Source: Epithemia pelagica (lineage: Eukaryota; Bacillariophyta; Bacillariophyceae; Surirellales; Surirellaceae). From it: 64,000 nucleotides of DNA. The notes beneath the pieces are model-generated. The model was not told the DNA's origin. It was given only the letters and a program-made list of their open reading frames with translations, and did no database searches. The number at the start of each line of letters is the position of its first letter. Within the stretch, counting starts at the first letter, position 1. The stretch lies in contig OX337239.1 of NCBI GenBank assembly GCA_946965045.2, positions 1,612,001-1,676,000 on the forward strand, read 5' to 3'. This document shows positions 20,963 through 31,441 of the stretch, in pieces. A program made the position numbers and the translations under genes.

Positions 20963-22278
20963 ATATGGAAATATTGCGATTTCTTTGTACAAATGACGTT
21001 CTCGGAGCGATCGACTGTTGTTTTGATGAGACGTTCTCTTTATCCAACTCTAGAGCCACCGTTATTTTCTGAGTGAAAGCACAGATGTTACATCAACGAA
21101 TGACATGTGTGCTGGGTGCGGTTCGCCCGGTGGAGCACGTTTTGATGCGTAGGACATCCTTTTACGTGGTTTGGTTTCCTTCTCGATCTTACAGCAATTT
21201 GATGACGAGAGATCCACGCTCGTTCTTGATCGAACACATATGAGGTACATGTCAACCTGTCGTTCATCAGAGGGTACGTGAACGAGCATGCGTCGAAGAG
21301 TACGTTCGTGAGAACAACAGAGGTGCTGCACTCTACGCTCGATCCAAACCAAGCGAGAAGCGTGGAACTCCCATATCCTAACTTGCGTTGCGAGCTTGGA
21401 ACTCCCATATCCGAATTTGCGAGCCGAAAGGAATTGTTTTGTGAAAGATCTGTAAATCCCTGCGAAAACAGAGAAGCTCTCTTGATTGGCAGTAAAACCT
21501 CGGACATCTTTTTTTACACTGGAGACGACGGAACTTAATGCTTTTGAGTACCAAGCGTGACTCGTCAATTGTCTTTGATCCCTCGATTGTTGAATGAGCG
21601 ACTTATCCTTGAAATCTTCTTCCCGATTGCCCCAGACAGTTTGCATCCAGCTCGGATGCTTCCACGCCAACCAAAATGATGGAAAGTGGCCGTTGGCCGT
21701 CTTTGGTGTTGACAGTCACGAATATTTGAATGATGTCATGCAGCATCGCGATCCATGGGTCCGTGAAGGAGAACACATTCTTCAATACCTCATGCTCACG
21801 TATGATCAAATAAATGGGACCAGTTACAAGTTGATCAGTACCAGCGAGAATAGCCCAGCATCCATGTGATCCTCCTCATCGGACTAGACGCGTCTCGGAA
21901 GTCGGATTAGTGTCCCAGTTGCAAAACTTATCCTATCTATCCAGCAAGATGAGCCACAGAGGAGTCATTTTCCATTCATTGCGTCTTGAAAGAACCTGAA
22001 ACGACACGTGAGTCTCCATACCATGGTCGATCTCTTATCAGTCGATCGAATAAAAGATATTGCCTCTCTATATTGCGACGAGATGCTACGAAATGGTTTG
22101 TCGCGCTTAATGTTTGTGGACTCTTGTGGTTCCGTACATGGAGGACGAGGCCATGATTGGTCGCTGACAATCCAAACGACACTGTGTTCCTCAGTCTCGA
22201 GAGGTGGTTCAGATGGAATTGCAATAGTTTGTTCTTGTCGTTTGTGCTGTCAACAAAGAGAGAGCTCCAGGATTATTA
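20963..22278. other. Intergenic region without a confident gene
   Basis: Frames at 21062-21670 (minus, 202 codons) and 21594-21869 (plus, 91 codons) overlap and neither shows a known domain. A short imperfect direct repeat based on GGAACTCCCATATCC lies near 21363-21412. Nothing else is recognised. Confidence 0.3.
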
Positions 22279-23577
22279 TTATTCTTGTTTCGGTCGTTCC
22301 ATATCTTTGGGGGAAGCATGACGAGCCTCCGAGCCTTGTCGTTTGTGTGGGTCTGTTGGCTTGCCTTGAGTTGGTTGTTGTTGTTGTTGTTGCGCCAAAA
22401 TGGCGAGATACAAGCCGGTAAAGACGGTTCCAATGGCCATCCATTGCACGGGGGTAAATCTATGTCCAAAGGTTTGCACCGACACGAGAATGGTGACAAA
22501 TTTTCGAGTCGTGGTAATGGTCGTGGTGACAATGGAATTGTACCACACCACGGTCAAAAAGATAAAGATTTGACCACAGGCCACGGCTCCATTAATCAGG
22601 ACCAATTTGTACCACTGCGGTGGAGTAGGATTGGTGTTGTCATTCTCATCCTTCGACGACGACAAGGACCAACCACATTGAAACCATCCCTGTTGCAATT
22701 GACCATTGAACCAAGTCCAGGGAAGAAGGAACAGGAGGGCATAGAGGTTGACATACAACATGGTTTCGACAGCGTTGGGAGTTCGTTTCAATGGGTTGTT
22801 CTTTAGCAAGTTTTGACAAGAACTCAACACGCCATCCAAGACCAGAGACACGAGGAGTAAAGACAGACCATAAACTTGATCCGTACTGGTTGTGGATGTG
22901 GTGGAGGAAGGATGCACGGTCATGCGACTCCATTGAAAGGCGACAATGCCCGCGGAGATCAACAAGGCGGCCATCCATTGGGTGCGCGAATACAACTTGT
23001 GTTCGATAAACTGTCCCACCAGCATGAGGGGAATGAGTTTGCAGGATTTTCCCAAGACTGCCACTGGATAGGACACGTAGGGTACAGCTTCGTTGCTACA
23101 AACCATGGCACCGACATAACATCCCGCCGTGACAATCAACAAGCCATGATCCAAACCTTGCTTTGCGGTTGTTATTGTTGTTGTTGTTGTTGTTGTTGTC
23201 GTTGAGGAGGACGACGACGAATTGTTGGAGGATGATTTGTTGTTGTTGCTGCTGCTATTCGTGGAAATGGCATTCCACAAGAGGGCAACCAGTGTATTGG
23301 TGATACAGGATGTGACCAAGACAAAGGAGGCACCCAATCGTTCGGATGGATCGGTAAAGAGTCGTTCTTGCAAAATGCCATAGTAGACATAGCTGATACA
23401 AATTCCGGCTGCGCAAAACAAGAGACGACCCCACGACGACCAGCAGGATACAAGCCATGTCGTTATTGAATCCACCAAAGTGGAAGAGGAAGGTTTGGTG
23501 GTCGGAACCTTGGACCACGACGACGACGACATGGACCGTTGGGAAGGAGATTTGGGTGGGGACGACGACTCACACAT
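22279..23577 (-). CDS. SLC35B1/HUT1-type nucleotide-sugar transporter
   Basis: A 432-residue multi-span protein from ATG 23577. The family signatures of the UAA/SLC35B group are present: SYVYYGILQER in the first span, SYPVAVLGKSCKLIPLMLVG in the middle and TTRKFVTILVSVQTFGHRFTPVQW near the end, followed by a last span TVFTGLYLAIL. About ten spans can be drawn. The first cytosolic loop is expanded with Asn, Ser and Thr runs (a GTT microsatellite near 23170-23200). The tail is polar and ends RPKQE, without the dilysine signal of some homologues. SLC35B1 proteins act in the ER membrane on UDP-sugars or ADP/ATP exchange; the substrate here is unknown. It is divergent from the thioredoxin-fold gene. 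Confidence 0.88.
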   Translation of the reverse strand: MCESSSPPKSPSQRSMSSSSWSKVPTTKPSSSTLVDSITTWLVSCWSSWGRLLFCAAGICISYVYYGILQERLFTDPSERLGASFVLVTSCITNTLVALLWNAISTNSSSNNNKSSSNNSSSSSSTTTTTTTTTITTAKQGLDHGLLIVTAGCYVGAMVCSNEAVPYVSYPVAVLGKSCKLIPLMLVGQFIEHKLYSRTQWMAALLISAGIVAFQWSRMTVHPSSTTSTTSTDQVYGLSLLLVSLVLDGVLSSCQNLLKNNPLKRTPNAVETMLYVNLYALLFLLPWTWFNGQLQQGWFQCGWSLSSSKDENDNTNPTPPQWYKLVLINGAVACGQIFIFLTVVWYNSIVTTTITTTRKFVTILVSVQTFGHRFTPVQWMAIGTVFTGLYLAILAQQQQQQPTQGKPTDPHKRQGSEARHASPKDMERPKQE

Positions 23578-24155
23578 GTGTGGAGGTATTGGTGGGTCAC
23601 TTTAATTCGTGGTGGCAGTGGACTTTAAAAGAACACAATGGCAACAATGATTCGAACCGAGAGAATCTGTTTTGTTTCTCAACTTATGTGTTGTGTACGT
23701 CGGTCGGAGGGAAGACTCAATCCCATGGTGGTCGAATTTCTGACGTCCGATGCGTGAGAATCTCGCACCTCCTGTTTGGTCGCGTTTGTATTCCACGTGT
23801 CATACTGTCCTGATTCGGAACCATAAATGCGACTGACCACCTTTCCGGATAACTTCAGCGTGTTCTTTGAGTTCGGAGCAGGTGGTTGCGCCCTCCCAAA
23901 GACACACGTCCCAACCACAAGCACAAGTGCGTTCTTCCACCTTTCTTTCTTCCACTTTTTCGTCGCCAATAATGGAAAGGACGAGAGACGAGAGCGAAGA
24001 GCACAACACGAGTCTCTGGTCATAATCATCAACTGCAGAGTCGACACACACATCATCAGCCATCCCAAGCATTGAGGTCCTTGTCTTGATTGGCCCTCCT
24101 TCTCTCTCTCAGCGCAAGCATTCTTTTGAACGAAACAAGAGAGTTTGCCACCAAA
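23578..24155. other. Divergent promoter region
   Basis: 578 bp lie between the starts of the SLC35B1-type gene and the thioredoxin-fold gene. Open frames on the minus strand here are shadows. No regulatory motif was recognised with confidence. Confidence 0.4.
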
Positions 24156-25130
24156 ATGGTTTGGCAATCCAGAGCGGCGGCGGCCGCCATGTTGGTGTGG
24201 ATGGCTTCCATGGTCCACCCGATGGTGGACGCCTGGACAATGAACCATGTTCCAGGAGGAGGACGACGACGACAGGGTCCTTATTCGGAGGATGGTTCCC
24301 GACTTGCCGCCGCAGCTAGTTTGGCCATGGACTCCCCGACCATGGTCCCTCCATCAAGTATTCGTAGTACGACTGCGAATCGTTCGACTCACAAGGAGAG
24401 GGTACCAGCCACAACCAAGTCATCCTCCACCATGAACGTATTGCCGTTGGAACCATCTCAACAAGCATCGTTGCCCGAGTCGTCGTCGTCGAGACGGTCT
24501 CTTTCCACACCCATTCATACGTTTGAAACCATGCCCGAGATGTTGACCTTTTTGCAAGACTTGCCCACTTTGCAGCAAGACGACGATCAAGAGCAGTGGT
24601 ATGTCGTCAAGTACTTTGTCTCGTATTGCAAAGTGTGTCAACGATCGGCCTTGAATTACAAAAAGATTGCCTTGGAGTATGCCGCAGCCAATGACGATAA
24701 CGACAAGGACAAGGAACCAAGTACAGTGGTTGGTCACCGCAATCGAGTGCACTTTGTGCGAGCCGATGCCACCTCGTGGACGGGAGTATCCTCCTCCTCT
24801 GAATCATCCTCCTCCTCCCAGCAACAACAAAAGTGGTTGAAACAATTGGGCATTACCAAATTTCCCTTTGTGCAAGTCTATCGGGGACGGACGGGGGCCT
24901 GTGTCGCCTCCTTTTCCACGGGTGGGACATCGTACATGTTTGCCCGACGAGTTCGTGAAACCTTGCAGGCCATTGTAACGCGCAGTCCGCAAGAATGGAA
25001 GGACTTTGAACAGAACTGCCAATCGGCCATGGACGAGAATGCGCAAGTGCGACGTCAAGTGTTGCAAGACTATTATTCGGTGCAACAACATTCACCCGAA
25101 ACAGACGAAGAACAAGAGGTTATGCCATGA
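24156..25130 (+). CDS. Thioredoxin-fold protein with secretory or plastid leader
   Basis: A 324-residue protein; ATG 24156 starts a clear signal peptide (VWQSRAAAAAMLVWMAS...HPMVDAW). The thioredoxin domain covers about residues 125-290. The active site is C158-K-V-C161 in YFVSYCKVCQRSALNYKKIA, and the cis-Pro loop is ITKFPFVQVYRG. The CKVC dipeptide differs from the CGPC of thioredoxin and the CGHC of PDI. A Ser/Gln-rich insert separates the second strand from helix 3. The A^W at the signal cleavage site, followed by an Arg-rich stretch, suits diatom plastid import, but ER or secreted targeting cannot be excluded; there is no KDEL-type tail. Its divergent neighbour is an SLC35B1-type transporter. 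Confidence 0.8.
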   Translation: MVWQSRAAAAAMLVWMASMVHPMVDAWTMNHVPGGGRRRQGPYSEDGSRLAAAASLAMDSPTMVPPSSIRSTTANRSTHKERVPATTKSSSTMNVLPLEPSQQASLPESSSSRRSLSTPIHTFETMPEMLTFLQDLPTLQQDDDQEQWYVVKYFVSYCKVCQRSALNYKKIALEYAAANDDNDKDKEPSTVVGHRNRVHFVRADATSWTGVSSSSESSSSSQQQQKWLKQLGITKFPFVQVYRGRTGACVASFSTGGTSYMFARRVRETLQAIVTRSPQEWKDFEQNCQSAMDENAQVRRQVLQDYYSVQQHSPETDEEQEVMP

Positions 25131-25837
25131 ACCGCTTCTCGAAAACACATGCAACGAGCAACAGGGTACCCATTTTTGTCCATTTGCGCCACCAAGGAAT
25201 ACTCTCGCAGTGGACGCAAGGTAGCAGTGTGAATCTTGGACCAACCAACATTTGCTTCAACGCCAAGAAGTAATGTGTCGATGGAGTGCTTGCCTTGTTT
25301 TGTGCGAACCACCGAAGACAATGTCAGAGAACGACAATCAAGGGGAGTCTCATTGACCTTTATCGCCAACTACTGGGTGGTTCGCGTACAACGGCCAACG
25401 TTCGAGTTCTCACTTGAAGTCATCCTAGGAAAATATTTAGACTGACATTTCATCCCTCACGGCTCATCTTTCGTATGGTATGTTCTGCTGCTAGTCCACA
25501 GTGTGGTGTTCCAACCGGATGCGCGTCTTTCTCATTTGTATAAGTGTCTATGCAAATGAAATTCTATGCAGCGAATACAAGGAATAAAAAATGAAAAACG
25601 CCATCATGAGCCAACCAACACTATTTTCGACAATACAAGTCAACCTTCATTCATGGTGGTGAGCAAGAACCTCGACCATCGATCAAGCTTAGACTTGTTC
25701 TATCATGCCGGAACTTAGTTATACGAGCTAAATTGGAAGTTATATTAGATCTCTGGGTTTGTCCAATCCATGGTTCTCCGTGCAATAAGTACGGATCCGG
25801 TTCAGGAAGCTCGATTGGCCAAAGATGGTTCGTTGTT

Positions 25838-25935
25838 TGTTGAATCTTATTCGTGAGTTGTTCCTCAAAGACAAGGCCTCTTCAAAGCCAAAGCCGCCTT
25901 GTCTTTGAGGAACAACGAACGGATAAGATTCAACA
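25838..25935. repeat. Inverted repeat with 40-bp arms and 18-nt loop
   Basis: The arms at 25838-25877 and 25896-25935 match at 37 of 40 positions. Weaker similarity continues outward. Read in opposite directions, both arms encode the same peptide core, LLNLIRxLFLKDKA, so this is a duplicated and inverted piece of coding sequence, not a random hairpin. Confidence 0.85.
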
Positions 25936-26330
25936 GGTCGTCCCTGTGCCAACCAGTAGCTTTCTTCAAAGGCTTCTTTATACTATTATCTCCAGACAAG
26001 CTGATTCCTCCAAGCTTTGCTGGGACATAATCAATCGCATTTCCAGATTTCGGGGAACTCTTCTTGGTCATTGATTCCTTTGAAATACTCTAACGTTTGC
26101 AAAGTACTTCCCAGCCCTGCTCAGCGGTCGATGTTCCAGCTTCTTCAAACGATCTTTCAGAGTTCGCCGGAACAGCAAGCTTGAGGGAAACAAAATGTTT
26201 CGAAAGAACATGACTTTGATGGCATTCTTGCGTGAGTCGTTGTTGCCGTCTGTAAGGAAAGCAGTGAAGGCCTTTCGGGCTGTCTCATCTATAATATATG
26301 TTGCTGTCTGAATTTCGTTGTTGTGGACCA
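25865..26330 (-). pseudogene. Fragmented gene of unknown family
   Basis: On the minus strand a frame without an ATG reads IIDETARKAFTAFL...KNAIKVMFFRNILFP...RRTLKDRLKKLEH and stops near 26088. It is followed in another frame by KKATGWHRDDLLNLIRSLF and KDKAALA. The composition is protein-like and basic, but the frame is interrupted and I do not recognise the family. The end of this fragment forms one arm of the inverted repeat. It may be a relic of a multi-copy gene or element. Confidence 0.35.
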
Positions 26331-26963
26331 GGGGACAACGGAATCTTGATGACTTTTGTTGTCTTGGGTTCTACGCCAAGATCTACCAAGGAAGAAAATA
26401 CACCTGCCATTTCCATGACAGAGACTGAGAATGTACCAGAGGAAAGCATCCTGGAGGACGATGTCCAAGACGATCACGACGCCGTCGCGAGTGAGTGACT
26501 GAGGAACTTCCCAATGGCTCGGGTCGATGGCCCTGCTGCAGTTCTATTTTTTTAAAACATAGCGGCTTCATCATTGTTGTCGTGTCTCTTTTATTCCCGT
26601 GAGCCAACCGTAACCGTACGGGCGGGAACGGGACCTCATACCACCACGTGGCGTTTGGAAGAAGTCAAGTACTACCAAGTGTCTACCGAGGCATGACTTT
26701 CATAAATTCAATAAAAGGTTTACTTTATATTACCGATGAGTTGTGAAGTTCAAACGTGTGTGGACGCTTGGCGCGAAAACCACACCACCGATACCGATGA
26801 CTGCACACCGCACTGCACCCATCCGACACAAATCGAAGAATTCGCCCAAGCGACAACTCAACTGCCATTTCGAAACGGTTCTCTCGTGTCGAAGCACCAT
26901 CGCTCAACTGAAAAGCAAACTCGGTGGCACTCTGAGAAACTGCAAGAGAAAACCATTTGTTCC

Positions 26964-29900
26964 ATGACACTGTCAGGCATGCCGCAAACTGCACCAAGAA
27001 CCCGCAAACGACAACGACGACGACATGTTGCCAGGAGACCAACGTCTTGTCGGTCAGGGTGTTTGTCGTCGTCCTCCTCCTCCTTTTCGGCTGTCCTCTT
27101 GTTGGTGCTGGTACTCGTGTGCACGATCCTGCTCACAGACTCTCCGGTTGTCCATGCCCAACCACAACCACAACGACGACCCTTGGAATCTTCCTCCTCT
27201 TCGGTGTCTCCTGCAGCGGGTCCGATTGATGAATTGATTGTCACGTGCAATATGGAAGATTTGGAACAAGCCAATGATTCTCAATTGTATACCATTTTGC
27301 ACGATTTGAAACAAACGGCCTTTTTTCGAACCTTTCGAGTCGACTTGTCGCACAAGTGTCCCCTTCGATCGTGGAGTACTAGTAGTAGTACTGACAAGGA
27401 AGCTTTCCAGGAAACGAACGACGACGACGACCAGGGTGACAAGGACGACGACGAAGAAGAGGAATTTGATTGCCCCAGCAATGCCTTTGCCGACTTGGAC
27501 GAGGAAGCCGAACCCTTGTGTACAGTCCAACCAGAAGAGGAACAGGACGACGAGGATCCAGCCTCGTTCTTGTCGTCTCATGCGCTCTTTACTCTTTCGC
27601 AAGATGGGTTTCAGTCCAAGGAACAACAACAAACTTATACCTGGGATCGACATGTCGATACCGTCACCACAGCAGCGTCCTCGCAAACACAACCTGGAGA
27701 GGACGACAGGACCACGGACAAGACAGAGTCTGGTCCATGGACCGACCCACAAACCACATCCACCACCACATCCACTACCACTCCTTCGGATTGTGACCAA
27801 GATCCTGTCCCACATTTGTTGCCACATGATTTTTGGTTGGATTTGTGCACTCGTGTCCGCAACGACGATCCTACCGTTGTCAATTTGAATTTGAATCCGG
27901 AACGCAACACGGGATACAATGGCACTCATATTTGGACGGCCATTTACGAAGAAAATTGTTGGGCCATTGCACCCACCACGGACGACGACGACCAAACAAA
28001 GAAGAATGTGTGTTTGGAAGAGCGCGTCTTGTATCGACTCTTGTCCGGCTTGCATGCCAGTACCACCTTGAGTATTGCCCAAAATTATTATCCACCCAGC
28101 AAACGCAAGGGACGGGTCGATTGGGAACCCAATCCATCCTACTTTTATCAAAAATTCAGTCCTCATCCCGACCATGTGCGCAATTTGCATTTTTCCTACG
28201 TGGTCTTGTTACGCGCCTTGACCAAGGCCGCCTCCTATTTGTATCCCTACGAAATTCGAACCGGTGATGTCGTTCAAGATGAAATGGCGACCGTCTTGCT
28301 GCGACGATTGTTGGATTCCAGTATTTTGCAATCCTGTTCCAGTGTCTTTTCCGCCTTTGATGAATCTCTCTTGTTTGCCTCCGAACCATCTTCTGGAACT
28401 CATCATGCAAATGACTTTTCCTTGCAACACAATTTCAAGGATGTCTTTTTTAATATTTCCAGTATTTTGGATTGTGTCCAATGTCAACAATGCAAATTGC
28501 ATGGCAAATTGGCCATGTTGGGGTACGGGACGGCGCTCAAAATTTTGTTTTCCCCCACCAATGTCTTGGAGGATTTGACCCGCAATGAAATTGTCGCCTT
28601 GATTAATACCTTGGCCAAATTTTCGGAATCCATTCGACAGGTTCGGGAATTGACACACTTGTATTTACTCGAACAACAACAACAAGAACATGCCCCACAA
28701 CAAGCCTGGCAATCGACAACGACGACAAGTACAAGTACCACAGCCTCGTCGTCGTCGTCGTCGGAACCATCCGCCATTACCTCGATTGCCACAGTCGATG
28801 TTGCCATTGGTGCCATTGCGAGCTTGGCTCGACAAGGCATGATTTCCGCCGAACGAGAAGCCCAATTGGTTCAATTGGCCTTGAGACGTCATGCCGATCT
28901 TCTCGTCTTGGCACGACATTATGGAACGGCGGATGTCGCCAAATTTGGACACTTGATCCAGTTTCTGGACAGTACTGGCAGTAGTAGTACTAGTACAACC
29001 CACGAGGCATCGCCCGACGCCATTGTCATTGGAAGTGGCTTGGCGGGCATGGCAGCAACCTTGAGAATTTTGGATCGAGGGGGGAGTGTCATTTTGCTCG
29101 AGAAGGAACATTTGTTGGGTGGCAATTCCAACAAGGCCAGTTCCGGAATCAATGCGTGTTGCCCCACCAATGAAACAACAATATCTAGTAAGGATCATGA
29201 TTCGGTCGATTTGTTTCGCAACGACACGACACGATCGGCTGGATCACTGGCTCGTCCCGACTTGATTGACGTGTTGGTCCAACACTCTGCTTCGGCCGTA
29301 TCCTGGTTGCGAGATCGAGTTGGTGTCGACTTGTCGTTGTTGGCTCAATTGGGTGGTCATTCCGCTCGACGAACCCATCGTCCTAGCAATGGCATGGCCG
29401 GAGCTGAAATTATCTATGGCATGCAAAAGGCAATCAAGGCTTACATCAAGAGTGGCAAGGTTACCATTCTGACCGACTCGAAAGTTGTCTCCTTACTCAC
29501 AGAGGACGGAACGGGTGGTGGTGATCGTCCTCGTCGTCTGATTGGGGTCGAATATGTCCAACTGGATGAAACGAACAATGAGGACGACGACAAGCGCAGT
29601 ACGAAGCAATTGTATGCGAACCATGTCATTTTGGCCACGGGTGGATTTGCCGCCGATCGAAGTGCCGGATCGTACTTGTCCCAGTATCGGCCCGAATTGT
29701 TAAAAATGCCCACCACGGCCGGTGCCTTTTCGACGGGCGATGGGATTGCCTTGGCCACTGCCCTGGGAGCCACCCCCATTGATATGGACAAGGTTCAAGT
29801 GCATCCGACTGGGTGGATCGATCCCGCCGAGCCGGACAAGAAGAGCAAAATATTGGCGGCTGAATTGATGCGTGGAGTGGGAGGATTGCTGCTGAATGCC

Positions 29901-30992
29901 AGCGGCCATCGATTTTGCAATGAATTGGGCACGCGCGCCTATGTCACCAATGCCATGTTGTCCCACAATGATGACTATGCCCGAACCTCGCAATGGAATA
30001 TTGAGGCCGACATTCCCACCTTTTCTCTCGTCTTGTCGTCTTCGGCCGCCCTCGATGGGAAGAAACATGTCGATTTGTACACACACAAGGGACTCTTGAC
30101 CAAACTGGAGGGACTTAAGGCCTTGGCCAAATGGCTCAATCTACCGCAAACGGTTGTGAAAGAAACCCTGAGACGGTATCAAGAGGCAGCTCAATCGGGG
30201 GAGGACCAATACGGCAAAACCACCTTTCGAGGCGTTCCGGGAACGACTGTCAATGGGTCATCCCTACCATTGGACTCGGAAGTCTTTTATGCCGGAACTG
30301 TGACACCCGTATTGCATTATTGCATGGGTGGTATTACCATTGATACCCAAGGTCATGTCTTGGACGAATCCGGCCAGGTGATTCCTGGTCTCATGGCCGC
30401 CGGTGAAGTCACGGGAGGAGTCCATGGAGCCAATCGATTGGCGGGCAATTCCTTGTTGGAATGCACAGTCTATGGAAGTATTGTGGGACAAGGCATTCCA
30501 ATCCAATCCAGACAAGGCTCCTCATCGACCTTGGCCGCGCCAACGTTGCTCGTGTCGTCCATTGACGGGGAATCCCAACCACCCCCCACGGACCGGATCA
30601 TTTCACCCTCCGAATTGGCCCAACACAATACTCCTACCGATTGTTGGGTGGCCATTCATGGGAAGGTATACAATTTGACCAGCTTTGCCGAAGAGCATCC
30701 GGCGGGTCCAGCATCCATTCATGTATTGGCTGGTCAAGATGGATCAGAGGCCTTTGAAGCGGTGCACAACCAAGGGATTTTGGAAGAAGTCGAAGAAGAT
30801 TTGGTGGGTATCTTGGGGGAAGATGACGACGAGAACGAGACGGACACATTCAATAACGGTGAGGATTCCCCAAACGAGGAGGATTTGGCTGCGACGGGTG
30901 ACAGTGGGGAGCCGACAGTGGACAACAAGAGGCCGCAGGAGCAAGACGAACCTCCGAAACGTGGAATATTAGCCGCATTTGGATGGAAATAA
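26964..30992 (+). CDS. ERO1 thiol oxidase - fumarate reductase - cytochrome b5 fusion
   Basis: A single exon of 1,342 residues from ATG 26964; an in-frame ATG at 26736 would add 76 unremarkable residues. A signal peptide or anchor (FSAVLLLVLVLVCTILLTDS, then HAQ) fits entry into the ER. ERO1 domain, about 88-580: C95, C132, a candidate outer pair C170/C186, FAD-site NPERNTGYNG (311-320) and SGLH (361-364), and the inner redox centre CVQCQQC (504-510). Soluble fumarate reductase domain, about 685-1190: dinucleotide loop GSGLAG (690-695) and the Fcc3-type catalytic set H947, E967/R970, R991, H1118 and R1158. Cytochrome b5 domain, about 1216-1290: haem ligands H1245 (HPAG) and H1268 (VHNQ). The tail is acidic and ends in GWK, with no KDEL. 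Inferred role: oxidise PDI-type dithiols and hand electrons to fumarate, possibly through or via b5. A second fumarate reductase gene follows on the same strand. Confidence 0.92.
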   Translation: MTLSGMPQTAPRTRKRQRRRHVARRPTSCRSGCLSSSSSSFSAVLLLVLVLVCTILLTDSPVVHAQPQPQRRPLESSSSSVSPAAGPIDELIVTCNMEDLEQANDSQLYTILHDLKQTAFFRTFRVDLSHKCPLRSWSTSSSTDKEAFQETNDDDDQGDKDDDEEEEFDCPSNAFADLDEEAEPLCTVQPEEEQDDEDPASFLSSHALFTLSQDGFQSKEQQQTYTWDRHVDTVTTAASSQTQPGEDDRTTDKTESGPWTDPQTTSTTTSTTTPSDCDQDPVPHLLPHDFWLDLCTRVRNDDPTVVNLNLNPERNTGYNGTHIWTAIYEENCWAIAPTTDDDDQTKKNVCLEERVLYRLLSGLHASTTLSIAQNYYPPSKRKGRVDWEPNPSYFYQKFSPHPDHVRNLHFSYVVLLRALTKAASYLYPYEIRTGDVVQDEMATVLLRRLLDSSILQSCSSVFSAFDESLLFASEPSSGTHHANDFSLQHNFKDVFFNISSILDCVQCQQCKLHGKLAMLGYGTALKILFSPTNVLEDLTRNEIVALINTLAKFSESIRQVRELTHLYLLEQQQQEHAPQQAWQSTTTTSTSTTASSSSSSEPSAITSIATVDVAIGAIASLARQGMISAEREAQLVQLALRRHADLLVLARHYGTADVAKFGHLIQFLDSTGSSSTSTTHEASPDAIVIGSGLAGMAATLRILDRGGSVILLEKEHLLGGNSNKASSGINACCPTNETTISSKDHDSVDLFRNDTTRSAGSLARPDLIDVLVQHSASAVSWLRDRVGVDLSLLAQLGGHSARRTHRPSNGMAGAEIIYGMQKAIKAYIKSGKVTILTDSKVVSLLTEDGTGGGDRPRRLIGVEYVQLDETNNEDDDKRSTKQLYANHVILATGGFAADRSAGSYLSQYRPELLKMPTTAGAFSTGDGIALATALGATPIDMDKVQVHPTGWIDPAEPDKKSKILAAELMRGVGGLLLNASGHRFCNELGTRAYVTNAMLSHNDDYARTSQWNIEADIPTFSLVLSSSAALDGKKHVDLYTHKGLLTKLEGLKALAKWLNLPQTVVKETLRRYQEAAQSGEDQYGKTTFRGVPGTTVNGSSLPLDSEVFYAGTVTPVLHYCMGGITIDTQGHVLDESGQVIPGLMAAGEVTGGVHGANRLAGNSLLECTVYGSIVGQGIPIQSRQGSSSTLAAPTLLVSSIDGESQPPPTDRIISPSELAQHNTPTDCWVAIHGKVYNLTSFAEEHPAGPASIHVLAGQDGSEAFEAVHNQGILEEVEEDLVGILGEDDDENETDTFNNGEDSPNEEDLAATGDSGEPTVDNKRPQEQDEPPKRGILAAFGWK

Positions 30993-31441
30993 CAAGAAGG
31001 ACCACTCGGTCATGGTCCAGGAACACAACGAATCAAATTTGTGACACTAACTCCCGGAGCGCCCCTTTGATTGATAGAGATTGTGAATGTGAGTTGGTGC
31101 TTCCCGCAAACCAATGTATTAGTGTTAAGAGACAAAACCGCCTTCTAGAAACTTTATCAACGAATTGCTGTTCACTGCTCCTATATACTCCTAGGAGTAC
31201 ATGAGGACCGACATGTGATGGGACGACGGTAAGGTTAGCTTTAGTCACGCTCGATGGGGGTAGATCGTCCTTCGTACGGATTGTCGATGGGTCCCGCTGC
31301 GACATCCCGAAAAGCGAACGCCATAAACCGAACGCAATGTCACAAGAAAAAGATCCGAATCCGAGAAATCCGAGGACGAGAAGCAGCCACCGCACCAACG
31401 AAAGGAAACAGGAACCAACGCGTAGACATTTGCATTATTTC
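30993..31441. other. Intergenic region between the two fumarate reductase genes
   Basis: It holds the 3' flank of the fusion gene and the upstream region of the second fumarate reductase. A perfect 14-bp palindrome TACTCCTAGGAGTA lies at 31186-31199. Confidence 0.4.

Larger units (their letters stand above)
25131..26963. other. Long intergenic region with decayed gene fragments
   Basis: It contains an inverted duplication (25838-25935) and minus-strand coding remnants up to about 26330. A plus-strand frame at 26298-26498 has an acidic end but no known domain. A TATA-like ATAAAAGG occurs near 26711, upstream of the ERO1 fusion gene. From 26736 the fusion gene's frame is open with an ATG, but those 76 codons lack recognisable features. 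Confidence 0.4.

Noticed and set aside
23640-23670. GGTTCGAATC on the minus strand, like a tRNA T-arm
   Set aside because: The flanking bases do not form a T-stem and no anticodon arm or acceptor stem could be drawn.
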